A stretch of 43,591 nucleotides of DNA, from NCBI GenBank assembly GCA_004524545.1, contig SDNX01000009.1, positions 1 to 43,591 of the forward strand. The letters are read 5' to 3'. A program made the position numbers and the translations under genes. Numbering within the stretch: the stretch's first letter is position 1; every line of letters starts with the position of its first letter. This stretch comes from Promethearchaeota archaeon. GTDB taxonomy: Archaea; Asgardarchaeota; Lokiarchaeia; Sigyniarchaeales; Promethearchaeaceae. Of this stretch, positions 8,334 to 16,081 are shown piece by piece. The notes below the pieces were generated by a model, which was given only the letters and a program-made list of their open reading frames with translations, was not told the DNA's origin and ran no database searches.

Positions 8334-9442
8334 TCTAAATCATCCTCTTCAAATTCAATAACTTCTCGTTCTAAATCAAGATTCAGTAATTTTAGCTCTT
8401 TCTCGCTATAGGTATGAAGGAAATCATTTGATTTTTTCAATTTTTCTCGTATTTCCAGTAGGGAATCACGGATGAAGAAGGATGTTTCTTCTTCATTTTC
8501 AGTCAGTTGCTCGATAAAAGTGAAATATGACATTTTTTGTTTTCTCCCTGAGTAAAAACTCCGAATATCTTCAATTTGTTTATGTATATCGAAAAAACTC
8601 GATTTCATTTCCAATAGTTGAGAGATCGTTGTCTTCCATTGGGTGTAAATTTCAGTTTTTTCAGGAGGGTTAAATTTCATAGGTAAATTCCGTGATTTAG
8701 ATACTAGATATTCAAAAATATCATTGATTTTTGGATCTTCTGCAGCTTTTTTTATTTTTTGCATGTATTTTGCATTAAGCATATCAGAATGATAAATTTT
8801 CAAATAATTATCGATAGAATTTTCCAGTTCTTCCGTTTTTAACTCAATATCTACTACGAACCGCTCCAACCGCAGAGATAAGAATGGATTTCCTAAAAAA
8901 AATAAAATTTCATATAATTCGTCATCTAAAGCAAAATCCTCATCAAACTTGTGGACAAGTGCATGAGTGATATTACTACTCTCACATGGAATTCCTCGTA
9001 ATTTTTTCAAGGAGTCATTGATTTTTTTTAAAGTTACTATTGGGAAGTATGGTTTGATTATTCTTAGTAATCCTTCAGAGGAGAACATGACTTTTTCTCC
9101 CTCAATATATACTTCATCAGAAAGGAGTTTTACACTAGTATCATCTGGAGTTTGTTCAAAAACAGCATAACTGGAGATATTTTTGACTAAATTGTATACG
9201 AATAATTCTTCTATAACATCTTCAGGTAGGGATTGTTTTAGATCTTTTGCCGTCGTTGAACTTGCTCCAATTCGATCCAATCGTTCAAATCCATCAACAA
9301 TGGCATCATCCTCGAGATTTTGAAAGACATGTACCCTTACCAAGTACATATGAAGCAGAATGTAACGGATTATCGGGTCATCAAAAACTGATTCAAGCAT
9401 TGCTCGATCAACATCAATATCCAAAGTGCTATGTTCTTCCAT
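8330..9442 (-). CDS. First gene of the AAA operon: acidic helical/coiled-coil protein
   Basis: This 370-residue protein opens the eight-gene operon. It is acidic and almost wholly helical. Residues 1-100 contain hydrophobic helices (DDPIIRYILLHMYLVRVHVF). A 240-residue middle follows, and the C-terminal third is probably coiled coil with a very acidic end (EREVIEFEEDDLD). No catalytic or metal motif is visible. GGAAAAA lies about 10 bases before the ATG. The 240-base gap to the divergent elf1 gene must hold the operon promoter, though I could not pick one TATA box with confidence. Its stop codon overlaps the next gene's CTG start. Confidence 0.78.
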   Translation of the reverse strand: MEEHSTLDIDVDRAMLESVFDDPIIRYILLHMYLVRVHVFQNLEDDAIVDGFERLDRIGASSTTAKDLKQSLPEDVIEELFVYNLVKNISSYAVFEQTPDDTSVKLLSDEVYIEGEKVMFSSEGLLRIIKPYFPIVTLKKINDSLKKLRGIPCESSNITHALVHKFDEDFALDDELYEILFFLGNPFLSLRLERFVVDIELKTEELENSIDNYLKIYHSDMLNAKYMQKIKKAAEDPKINDIFEYLVSKSRNLPMKFNPPEKTEIYTQWKTTISQLLEMKSSFFDIHKQIEDIRSFYSGRKQKMSYFTFIEQLTENEEETSFFIRDSLLEIREKLKKSNDFLHTYSEKELKLLNLDLEREVIEFEEDDLD

Positions 9443-9587
9443 TTGAGATTTTTCCTTTTGTTAAATGCCTAGGTATTGGTAATTCCCGAAAGAATGAGCG
9501 TAGAGATTAAATCATGCTCAGAAATTAAAATTAATAAAGGAATAGAAGCATATGAAATAAATTTTTCGCTTTTAGGTCACACTCGCA

Positions 9588-9597
9588 TTATATAAAT
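9588..9597 (+). promoter_or_regulatory. TATA box for elf1
   Basis: The sequence TTATATAAAT is a good archaeal TATA element. Transcription should start about 25 bases downstream, leaving a leader of roughly 60 bases before the elf1 ATG at 9683. The rest of the 9443-9682 gap shows no further clear element. Confidence 0.6.
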
Positions 9598-9682
9598 AGA
9601 AAAACTTATTTTGGATGTAGGACTGTGCTAGTTGGTATTGACCTTTTTCTAAAGTTAAACTAATAATGAGAATCGATGTGAA

Positions 9683-10297
9683 ATGGGAAGACGAAAAAGG
9701 AAGAAAGTAGTGTATAAGCCGGTTAGGCGCCTCCCAAAGGTGTTTTCTTGCCCTAATTGCGGACATAAGACAATAAAGACACGTATTGAGAAAGATAAAG
9801 CAAAAGCAATGGTAATTTGCGGTTTCTGCGGATTAGAACAACAAGTAGAGGCATCCCAAATAACCGAACCGGTCGATGTATTTGGAGATTTCATTGACAT
9901 CTATTTCAAAGGTCAAGAATATAGCCGATTGCTTAAACGGGCCCAGAGATTAGAAGACAAACAAAACTTCTCAGAGCTTGCCTTGGTATATGAAATTCTT
10001 TCTGATATATGCAAGGATAATTCTAATGAAGCATTAAAGGAATATGAAACACACCACCTTGACGAAGACATGGAAAACGCCCAAAAATGGAAAGCACAGG
10101 CCGATGAATATTTTAGATTGTCCAGAGACATTTACCAAAAATTAGATCTGAAAGAATTAGAAAATGGTCTTGATGACGGTATTTATGAGGATGTTGAAGA
10201 CCAACAATATTCTTCCGATGGCAAAACAGGTAAAAAGCCCAAACGTGGTCGAGATCTTGACGAAATTCTAGATGATAAAGGATTTCTTGAATTATAA
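9683..10297 (+). CDS. elf1: Elf1-family transcription elongation factor with C-terminal extension
   Basis: Elf1 (ELOF1) is a small zinc protein that binds RNA polymerase during elongation in eukaryotes and some archaea. The first 80 residues match it well. A basic start (MGRRKRKK) precedes CPNC (23-26) and CGFC (46-49), which form the zinc ribbon, and the signature TEPVDVFGDFIDIYF follows (about 61-75). Typical Elf1 proteins are about 80-120 residues, whereas this one is 204. The extra 120 residues are charged and helical, with possible TPR-like character and a basic KTGKKPKRGR patch near the end. The gene stands alone, divergent from the AAA operon, with its own TATA box. Confidence 0.88.
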   Translation: MGRRKRKKVVYKPVRRLPKVFSCPNCGHKTIKTRIEKDKAKAMVICGFCGLEQQVEASQITEPVDVFGDFIDIYFKGQEYSRLLKRAQRLEDKQNFSELALVYEILSDICKDNSNEALKEYETHHLDEDMENAQKWKAQADEYFRLSRDIYQKLDLKELENGLDDGIYEDVEDQQYSSDGKTGKKPKRGRDLDEILDDKGFLEL

Positions 10298-10334
10298 ATC
10301 TAAATCCAATTTATTTTTACTATTTCTCGAATTA

Positions 10335-10460
10335 TTTTAAATAACATTTATCTCTACCGTAGGGACTACGGAAAGTCACGCTTATGGAAATGATGTCAGA
10401 CTTTCTTTACGAAAGCAATTATCGATGAAACAAGAATCCACAGCAATAATTTAGTGGAAG
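10335..10460 (+). ncRNA. Candidate structured RNA with competing hairpins
   Basis: The gap between elf1 and the COG1395 gene contains a TATA-like TTTTAAATAA (10335-10344) followed by nested inverted repeats. CCGTAG/CTACGG (10357-10362 and 10366-10371) closes a three-base loop. GAAAGTC (10371-10377) can pair with GACTTTC (10399-10405). CTTTC (10401-10405) can instead pair with GAAAG (10411-10415), so these two hairpins are mutually exclusive. TCCAC/GTGGA (10437-10441 and 10454-10458) forms a further stem. A T-rich stretch follows near 10496-10510. A small non-coding RNA is the simplest reading, and no known family is recognised. Confidence 0.35.
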
Positions 10461-10513
10461 TCCAATATTTCTACTGCTAGGTTTAAAGGGATTGAATCTT
10501 TCTTTATCTTAGG

Positions 10514-10523
10514 CTATATAATA
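10514..10523 (+). promoter_or_regulatory. TATA box for the COG1395 regulator gene
   Basis: CTATATAATA is a strong TATA-like element. A start site about 25 bases downstream, near 10540, lies after the GTG at 10527 and before the GTG at 10557. It therefore supports 10557 as the translation start. Confidence 0.5.
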
Positions 10524-10556
10524 AAGGTGCACCAATTGACACTACATACAGCAAAG

Positions 10557-11537
10557 GTGGTTGATCAAGTAGAAAAAACTTTTCAAGAGAGTTCTTTTGA
10601 TACAACTAGAATAGTATCTGCACCGAAAACTAATTGTTGCGATGTAATAGCTACTTCTCGAGATCGGTCAAAATCTCTCGTAACGAAAATAGTGGAAAAT
10701 ATTGACACGACGAGTAAAGAATTGTTTACCGAATTAGTGTTGTTAGGTTACTTTTTGCGAGCAACTCCCATTGTTATCGGTTCCTGTAACCGACGTCAGG
10801 AATTGGAAGATAATACCATTTATTTTCGAATGGATGGGCATATTCTAGCATTTAATTTGAGTACCCTAATGCAGATTGTGAAACATAATATTCATCCTCA
10901 CAAAATCGCACAACGCGGTGGATATATGTATCAAATTGACGGCGAGGAGATTAAAAATCTTAGAGAAAACCAAAATATCTCCCGTAAATCCCTATCTGAA
11001 GCATTAGATATCTCTGTTAAAACGATTGCAGAATATGAACGAAGAAAAATGGTAAACAGCCAAATTAAACATGTTGAATTATTGGAAAAAATCTTGCAGT
11101 CTCCTTTGAAGCAACCCGTCAGAATATTTGACATTCCCAAAAAAACAAAAAAAATTGAGCAAAATCGTCCTTCCTCACAAACAAATAATTCTGAAATAGC
11201 GTATGAGATATCAGATATACTAGCAGATATGGATATTTTTCAATTTTGGACCAGTAATAGCCCTTTCGATGTGTTTTTAGTCGTTCCAGGTATGGGAAAC
11301 CAAGTACAAGTGGTTTCCGGCATTTTTTCGAATATCCAAAAAGAAGACCTTGAAAGATTATATAAAATCGCTCGGATTGTGAATGTTAGAAATAAAATGG
11401 GTGCAGTTCGCGCTATAGTAGAAGATCACGATGACGCCAAACAATGCAAGAAAATCGGCGTGGTCCCAATCGAAAGCAAGGAATTAAAAGAAGCCAAAGA
11501 ACCCAAAGAAATTGTGAAAATTCTATCCAAGCAGTAG
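10557..11537 (+). CDS. Archaeal COG1395-type HTH transcriptional regulator
   Basis: The protein has a three-part layout known from a conserved archaeal family of predicted regulators (COG1395). An N-terminal alpha/beta domain of about 120 residues includes TPIVIGSCNRRQELEDN, in a nuclease-like fold without an obvious active site. A central Xre/Cro helix-turn-helix follows (IKNLRENQNISRKSLSEAL, then SVKTIAEYERRK). A C-terminal alpha/beta domain ends in a lysine-rich tail. I place the start at GTG 10557 because a TATA box at 10514 puts the transcript start near 10540, and because MVDQVEKTFQES resembles the usual family opening. GTG 10527 and TTG 10536 are alternatives. The regulated genes are unknown. 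RNase HII follows eight bases later and may be co-transcribed. Confidence 0.82.
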   Translation: MVDQVEKTFQESSFDTTRIVSAPKTNCCDVIATSRDRSKSLVTKIVENIDTTSKELFTELVLLGYFLRATPIVIGSCNRRQELEDNTIYFRMDGHILAFNLSTLMQIVKHNIHPHKIAQRGGYMYQIDGEEIKNLRENQNISRKSLSEALDISVKTIAEYERRKMVNSQIKHVELLEKILQSPLKQPVRIFDIPKKTKKIEQNRPSSQTNNSEIAYEISDILADMDIFQFWTSNSPFDVFLVVPGMGNQVQVVSGIFSNIQKEDLERLYKIARIVNVRNKMGAVRAIVEDHDDAKQCKKIGVVPIESKELKEAKEPKEIVKILSKQ

Positions 11538-11545
11538 GGATATGA

Positions 11546-12229
11546 ATGAAAAAATATATGGGGATAGATGAAGCTGGTCGGGGGCCAGTACTTGGAGGAT
11601 TGTTCATTGGAGGAGTAGTATTCGCAGAAAATTTCTTACCGATGCTGGAATCTAGTGAAATTAACGATTCCAAAAAGTTGAGTCCCACTAAACGGGAAGT
11701 CCTCTATGATTATATTATTGAAAATTGTATTTCGTATTCGGTAGATGAGATTAGAAACACGGCAATTGATGAAAACTCTCAGAATAATGGAAATTTAAAT
11801 GAATTAGAAATCAAGAGTATGGCAAATTTGATTTTAGATCTAGCTCCAGATGTTGTCTATATTGATGCGTTGGGGCAGAATTTAGAAAAATTCAAACAAA
11901 AATTAAAAGAAATAATTCAATCCCAAGGGAAAATCGCCCCAGATATAATAACTGAGCATAAAGCGGATGAAAAGTATAAAGTAGTCGGTGCTGCCTCTAT
12001 CTTAGCTAAAGTTCAAAGAGATCGGTCTATTTCAGAGTATAATAATGAATATATTGAATATGGAGGTGTTGGTTCCGGATATCCTTCAGACGAAAAAACA
12101 ATCACTTTTCTTCGAGAATATATAAAGAAAAATCATAAGCCCCCAAGGATTGCACGCCATTCTTGGCAAACTTGCAAGAATTTAATGAATGATATTGTGA
12201 ATCAAAAAAAGTTGGATGAGTTTTTTTAA
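11546..12229 (+). CDS. rnhB: Ribonuclease HII
   Basis: This enzyme cleaves the RNA strand of RNA/DNA hybrids and removes ribonucleotides misincorporated during replication. The 227-residue protein begins with the catalytic motif GIDEAGRGP (Asp8, Glu9). The other acidic residues fall in VVYIDALG (Asp107) and EHKADEKY (Asp141). SGYPSDEKT and the C-terminal ARHSWQT are typical of the archaeal/eukaryotic type. Length is normal for the family. It lies eight bases after the COG1395 regulator gene. Its TAA overlaps the convergent fibrillarin stop by four bases, leaving no room for a separate terminator. Confidence 0.96.
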   Translation: MKKYMGIDEAGRGPVLGGLFIGGVVFAENFLPMLESSEINDSKKLSPTKREVLYDYIIENCISYSVDEIRNTAIDENSQNNGNLNELEIKSMANLILDLAPDVVYIDALGQNLEKFKQKLKEIIQSQGKIAPDIITEHKADEKYKVVGAASILAKVQRDRSISEYNNEYIEYGGVGSGYPSDEKTITFLREYIKKNHKPPRIARHSWQTCKNLMNDIVNQKKLDEFF

Positions 12230-12918
12230 GTTTTATTTTGAAAAAAACGAGCGATTATCAATAGGTGATCTCTCGAATAAGGAGCAAGATTTATTTTTTC
12301 CATAATTTCGAATCCCGCTTCTTCTAATTTAAGTATTTGATCATTGAAAATTTGTTGTATAGGTCTTACCACATCAATGCTTTTTGCCTTTATTGCATGA
12401 ATCAGGATTCCTCCTTCTTTGAGATATTTTTTACAATTAACAATCGCAATATCAGTTAAATTTGGTTGTGCAATATCAACATATACAACATGAATCTCCT
12501 CAAAAATGAATTTCGCATACAATTCTGGGAAGTTGGCATCTGCTAAGATAGGGATCACGTTTTCTCGGGAGACACAGTTTTGAATTAGTTCCCGAATACT
12601 TCGTGGGGCAAATTCTACTGCATAGATAGTGTTTTTTGTGAGATCCGAAACATGAGAAACCGTCGTACCCGAGGATGCTCCTAAATACAAAATCGTAGTG
12701 TCTTTATTGATGTAAATATTTCTTGCTTTATTCATAATTGCTGCAGCAAGTTTACTTCGATAAGGGTTCCATTCACGATATTCATCATTTCCTTCTAACA
12801 GTACCCGTTCTCCATAAACGATATGACCCTTATCAATATTCTTTGTAAATAAACGATATTGATCCCCAAAACCCGTATAATAAATTCCTTCGAATTTTTG
12901 ATGTGATTTGACTTTCAT
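12226..12918 (-). CDS. flpA: Fibrillarin-like rRNA/tRNA 2'-O-methyltransferase
   Basis: Fibrillarin is the S-adenosylmethionine-dependent methyltransferase of archaeal box C/D RNPs and methylates ribose 2'-OH groups of rRNA and tRNA at guide-directed sites. The 230-residue protein has the diagnostic SAM-binding segment YLGASSGTTVSHVSD (about 79-93), followed by AVEFAPRS. It also carries the conserved EWNPYRSKLAAAI stretch and a late catalytic Lys in IHAIKAKSID. Length is normal. It follows nop5 after only two bases, so the methyltransferase and its scaffold are made together. Confidence 0.96.
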   Translation of the reverse strand: MKVKSHQKFEGIYYTGFGDQYRLFTKNIDKGHIVYGERVLLEGNDEYREWNPYRSKLAAAIMNKARNIYINKDTTILYLGASSGTTVSHVSDLTKNTIYAVEFAPRSIRELIQNCVSRENVIPILADANFPELYAKFIFEEIHVVYVDIAQPNLTDIAIVNCKKYLKEGGILIHAIKAKSIDVVRPIQQIFNDQILKLEEAGFEIMEKINLAPYSRDHLLIIARFFQNKT

Positions 12919-12920
12919 GC

Positions 12921-14207
12921 TTATCTCCTCCCTTGTTTTTTCACACCTGATTTATATTTCGATTTTGAGAGGTGATGCTCCTTTTTCCGGGCAAGTTCTT
13001 TTTTATTCTTTGAGCTATACCCCATTTCTTTTTTCTTCTCAATTTTCGGAGGTTCTGGAAATCGTTCTTTAATTTCTGCGATTTTTTTCTCCAGTTCTTC
13101 TAAAATTTTATCTCCAATAAAATCTCCATGGAAATAATCAACTTTGGCACAGATACTAATTTTTCCTGACAATAGGCGAGAAATTTTTCCACGTTGCCAA
13201 TATTTTGCCGATCGAATATGAGGCCAAGTATAAATTACTCCATGTTTTGGTGAGTCTGTTTTCTTTCTTAATGCACGGAAGAGGGCTTTTTCTGCACCTA
13301 GCACTTGAATAGTGGAAGATGCCATTTTTGCTAACTTGTCCAATCCATTTGCATGAGAAATGAGTTTTCCAGTCAGTTGGGTCCCGAGAAGCACGAATAA
13401 GTTTGGAGTTAATTCTTTAAGGATATCATTTACTGATTTTTCCAAACTTTTTTGGAAGTCCACTAAAACTAAAATATTTTTACTAAAAATGCGAATAGCA
13501 GCAAGTTGAGAATCGGTTAGATCTCCCCCCATAGAGTTTTTTGCTTGGATTTCAATCTCTTTTGCATATTCCTCTTTCACTTGAAGTTCAGAAACTAAAC
13601 GATCCGCAGTAATGGCATCCCGTTTCTCATAAATCGACACGATTTTTGCATATAATTCAATATCACTGACTAGTTTATCTGATAGTTCAGGAAAATGGCT
13701 GCCATACCATTCTCGTAGCTGAATTGCATAAGAATTGATAAATTTAGTTGTGTTTTCAAGAACACCAACGGCATTTATTATATGCACATCAGAGTTTTGC
13801 CCACTTTCTCTGATAAGGTCTCGGGACATTCGTTTAGCATTTCTACGAGATATCTTTGTTAGTTCATCATATGAATACGTTATTCCAATAGTATTCAAAA
13901 TTTCTGTTAAATTGGATCTCTGCTCCCTAAATACCGAATCGAGAGGAGATATGGTTATATTACCTTGAAAGAACGGTTCTAAAAGTGTTTTCATACTTTT
14001 GGTTTCGGTTACTAAATCATATTTTTTTTTATTTAACTCTTCTAAAAATTCAGAAAATAGAGGAACCTCATGTATTTTTACATCATTTAGCAAGAAATAT
14101 AACAAATTTTCATCATTTAATATCTCAGATAGAAAATTATCCATGACGATTCCTTTTTGATTAATCACCAAGAGACCAACTGGCGTTTCAAGAATATATC
14201 CTTTCAT
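12921..14207 (-). CDS. nop5: Nop5/Nop56/58-type box C/D RNP scaffold
   Basis: Nop5 bridges fibrillarin and the L7Ae-bound box C/D RNA. The 428-residue protein shows an N-terminal fibrillarin-binding domain, a coiled-coil centre (about 150-240) and a clear NOP domain near residues 265-350. The NOP domain includes LTGKLISHANGLDKLAKM, STIQVLGAEKALFRAL and HGVIYTWPHI. The final 35 residues are a lysine-rich tail, as in other family members. The gene reads divergently from pyrD across a 70-base gap, and its reverse strand carries TATA-like CATTTATAGG before the ATG. Confidence 0.96.
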   Translation of the reverse strand: MKGYILETPVGLLVINQKGIVMDNFLSEILNDENLLYFLLNDVKIHEVPLFSEFLEELNKKKYDLVTETKSMKTLLEPFFQGNITISPLDSVFREQRSNLTEILNTIGITYSYDELTKISRRNAKRMSRDLIRESGQNSDVHIINAVGVLENTTKFINSYAIQLREWYGSHFPELSDKLVSDIELYAKIVSIYEKRDAITADRLVSELQVKEEYAKEIEIQAKNSMGGDLTDSQLAAIRIFSKNILVLVDFQKSLEKSVNDILKELTPNLFVLLGTQLTGKLISHANGLDKLAKMASSTIQVLGAEKALFRALRKKTDSPKHGVIYTWPHIRSAKYWQRGKISRLLSGKISICAKVDYFHGDFIGDKILEELEKKIAEIKERFPEPPKIEKKKEMGYSSKNKKELARKKEHHLSKSKYKSGVKKQGRR

Positions 14208-14277
14208 TTAGAACCACAAAAATCCTATAAATGTTACATAAATAATTAAAATAGATAAATAAAACCATCTTGATGGA

Positions 14278-15216
14278 ATGAAATTGAATAAGCCATTAAA
14301 CGTGTCTATAGCTGGTTTAGAATTTAATAGCCCATTGATATTAGCTTCAGGTATTTTAGGTGTGTCCCCACCTACTATGCATATTCTAGCAGATTATGGA
14401 ATGGGAGGTATTACTACTAAATCTATAGGACCAGTTAAACGAAAAGGGTATCCGAACCCATCTATAATAGGATTAGGAAATGATACTTTTTTAAATGCGG
14501 TGGGACTTGCCAATCCTGGGATTGAGCGATTCTCTCATGAAATTACGGAGATAAAAAAGAAAGAAGGACTGGTAGTGATTGTCAGTGTTTTTGGAGATAA
14601 CTCGAATGATTTTGCTCGAACAGCTTCTTTAGCCGAAAAAGCAGGAGCGGATGCGATTGAAATAAATATATCATGCCCTCATGCAGAAGTATCTTCAATA
14701 GGAGTAGATCCAAAGATCACTTTTGAATATGTACGTGCCGTAAAGAAAGCAATTCATTGTCCCTTATTTGTGAAATTAACTCCTAATGTTACAGATATTG
14801 TAAAAATTGGGATGTCTGCTGAGAAAGCTGGAGCTGACGCATTGGTAGCAATAAATACCGTAAGTGGATTAGCGATTGATATAAACACACATCGTCCTAT
14901 TTTAGCTCATGGAATTGGAGGATTATCTGGTAGAGCAATAAAACCGATTGGTGTAAGGCATGTATTCAATTTATCAAAAGCAGTATCGATTCCAATAATA
15001 GGGTGTGGTGGTATCTTTAATTACGAGGATGTGCTAGAATATTTCCTGGCTGGAGCATCCGCGGTTCAATTAGGCTCTTGCTTATACTATGGGTATGATA
15101 TCATTACCCAAATTCGTGATAATTTAATTCGGTATTTAGAAACGCGTAAATTAGATTCCATTTCGCAGTTAACGGGATTAGCTCACCACTACAAGGAGAT
15201 TGGTTTTGATGACTAA
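14278..15216 (+). CDS. pyrD: Dihydroorotate dehydrogenase, catalytic subunit (class 1B)
   Basis: This FMN enzyme oxidises dihydroorotate to orotate in pyrimidine synthesis. The 312-residue protein is a TIM barrel. Its catalytic cysteine is in INISCPHAE (Cys133), the 1B/1A-type base. NAVGLANPG binds substrate and the C-terminal PIIGCGGI and GASAVQLGS loops bind FMN phosphate. Class 1B enzymes pass electrons to PyrK, which is encoded directly downstream with an eight-base overlap. The TATA-like TAAATAATTAAAA near 14240 would give a very short leader. Confidence 0.95.
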   Translation: MKLNKPLNVSIAGLEFNSPLILASGILGVSPPTMHILADYGMGGITTKSIGPVKRKGYPNPSIIGLGNDTFLNAVGLANPGIERFSHEITEIKKKEGLVVIVSVFGDNSNDFARTASLAEKAGADAIEINISCPHAEVSSIGVDPKITFEYVRAVKKAIHCPLFVKLTPNVTDIVKIGMSAEKAGADALVAINTVSGLAIDINTHRPILAHGIGGLSGRAIKPIGVRHVFNLSKAVSIPIIGCGGIFNYEDVLEYFLAGASAVQLGSCLYYGYDIITQIRDNLIRYLETRKLDSISQLTGLAHHYKEIGFDD

Positions 15217-16081
15217 AAACGAGCAATCTATAACGGATAAACCATTTACTACTGAAATTAAGTCGGTTGTCCAAGAAACTCCTCTAATGAAAACATATTA
15301 TGTCAGTTTCGTCGTGCAAGGAAAAATTCCTTCAGTTATTCCTGGACAGTTTATACTTGTGTGGATACCAGGAATAGACGAGATTCCAATGGCAATATCT
15401 CATGTACTCGATAATGGGGATATCGGATTCACTGTTAAAGATGTTGGAGAAGCAACGCATGCACTTCATAAAATGAAAATTGGAGACTTGATAGGGATAC
15501 GAGGTCCATACGGTAACGGATATCAACTTAAAGATGGATTTAGTATAATAATCGGAGGCGGAATCGGAATTGCTTCCATTCGATTGTTAGTCCAAAAAGC
15601 TCTTCAAAAAAATCCAAACCATCTACTGGTAATAGTAGGTGCACAAACTGCAAAAGAGCTTCTTTATTTAGAGGAACTTCAAGAAATTTTGAAACCATCC
15701 CAAATGTTGGTATGCACTGATGATGGAAGCCATGGAAATGAGGGATTTGTCACAATGATTTTAGAGAAAAATCTTCTTCACATCAAAGAAAAAGCAGGAG
15801 CAAATAGAATTACCGTATATGCATGTGGACCTGAAATCATGTTAACAAATTTACTAAAGGTATGCAATACACATAAATTGGAATTAGAAGCATCTCTTGA
15901 ACGATTTATGCGATGTGGATTTGGATTGTGTGGATTATGTGTCGTGGATCCTTTAGGTATAAAAATCTGTCAAAATGGTCCTGTATTAAATTCTGCTGTA
16001 CTAAATGAGCTTGATGATTTTGGTAAGTTCCATCGAGATGTAACCGGAGAGAAATATAGGATTGATTCCAACCATGGATGA
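15209..16081 (+). CDS. pyrK: Dihydroorotate dehydrogenase electron transfer subunit
   Basis: PyrK carries FAD and a [2Fe-2S] cluster and transfers electrons from PyrD to NAD+. I chose ATG 15209 because AAGGAGA lies about nine bases before it; a TTG at 15200 is the in-frame alternative. The 290-residue protein has a ferredoxin-reductase FAD domain, with GIRGPYGNGY and the following IIIGGGIGIASIRLL nucleotide motif. Near the C-terminus is the cluster signature with four cysteines, CGFGLCGLC followed by the Cys of KICQNGP. It overlaps pyrD at its start and elp3 at its end, so the three genes form one transcript. Confidence 0.95.
   Translation: MTKNEQSITDKPFTTEIKSVVQETPLMKTYYVSFVVQGKIPSVIPGQFILVWIPGIDEIPMAISHVLDNGDIGFTVKDVGEATHALHKMKIGDLIGIRGPYGNGYQLKDGFSIIIGGGIGIASIRLLVQKALQKNPNHLLVIVGAQTAKELLYLEELQEILKPSQMLVCTDDGSHGNEGFVTMILEKNLLHIKEKAGANRITVYACGPEIMLTNLLKVCNTHKLELEASLERFMRCGFGLCGLCVVDPLGIKICQNGPVLNSAVLNELDDFGKFHRDVTGEKYRIDSNHG

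Noticed and set aside
10385-10435. Box C/D guide RNA (ATGATGT and CGATGAA as C and C' boxes)
   Set aside because: No CTGA D or D' boxes lie at suitable distances.
10357-10470. Resemblance to RNase P RNA (GGAAAGTC near 10370 and GATGAAAC near 10424)
   Set aside because: The two short motifs recall conserved RNase P elements, but no matching 3' P4 strand or closing P1 helix can be found and the region is too short.
12300-12320. TTCGAATCCCG resembling a tRNA T-loop
   Set aside because: It lies inside the fibrillarin coding region and no acceptor stem or anticodon arm surrounds it. No tRNA or rRNA gene was found in the window.
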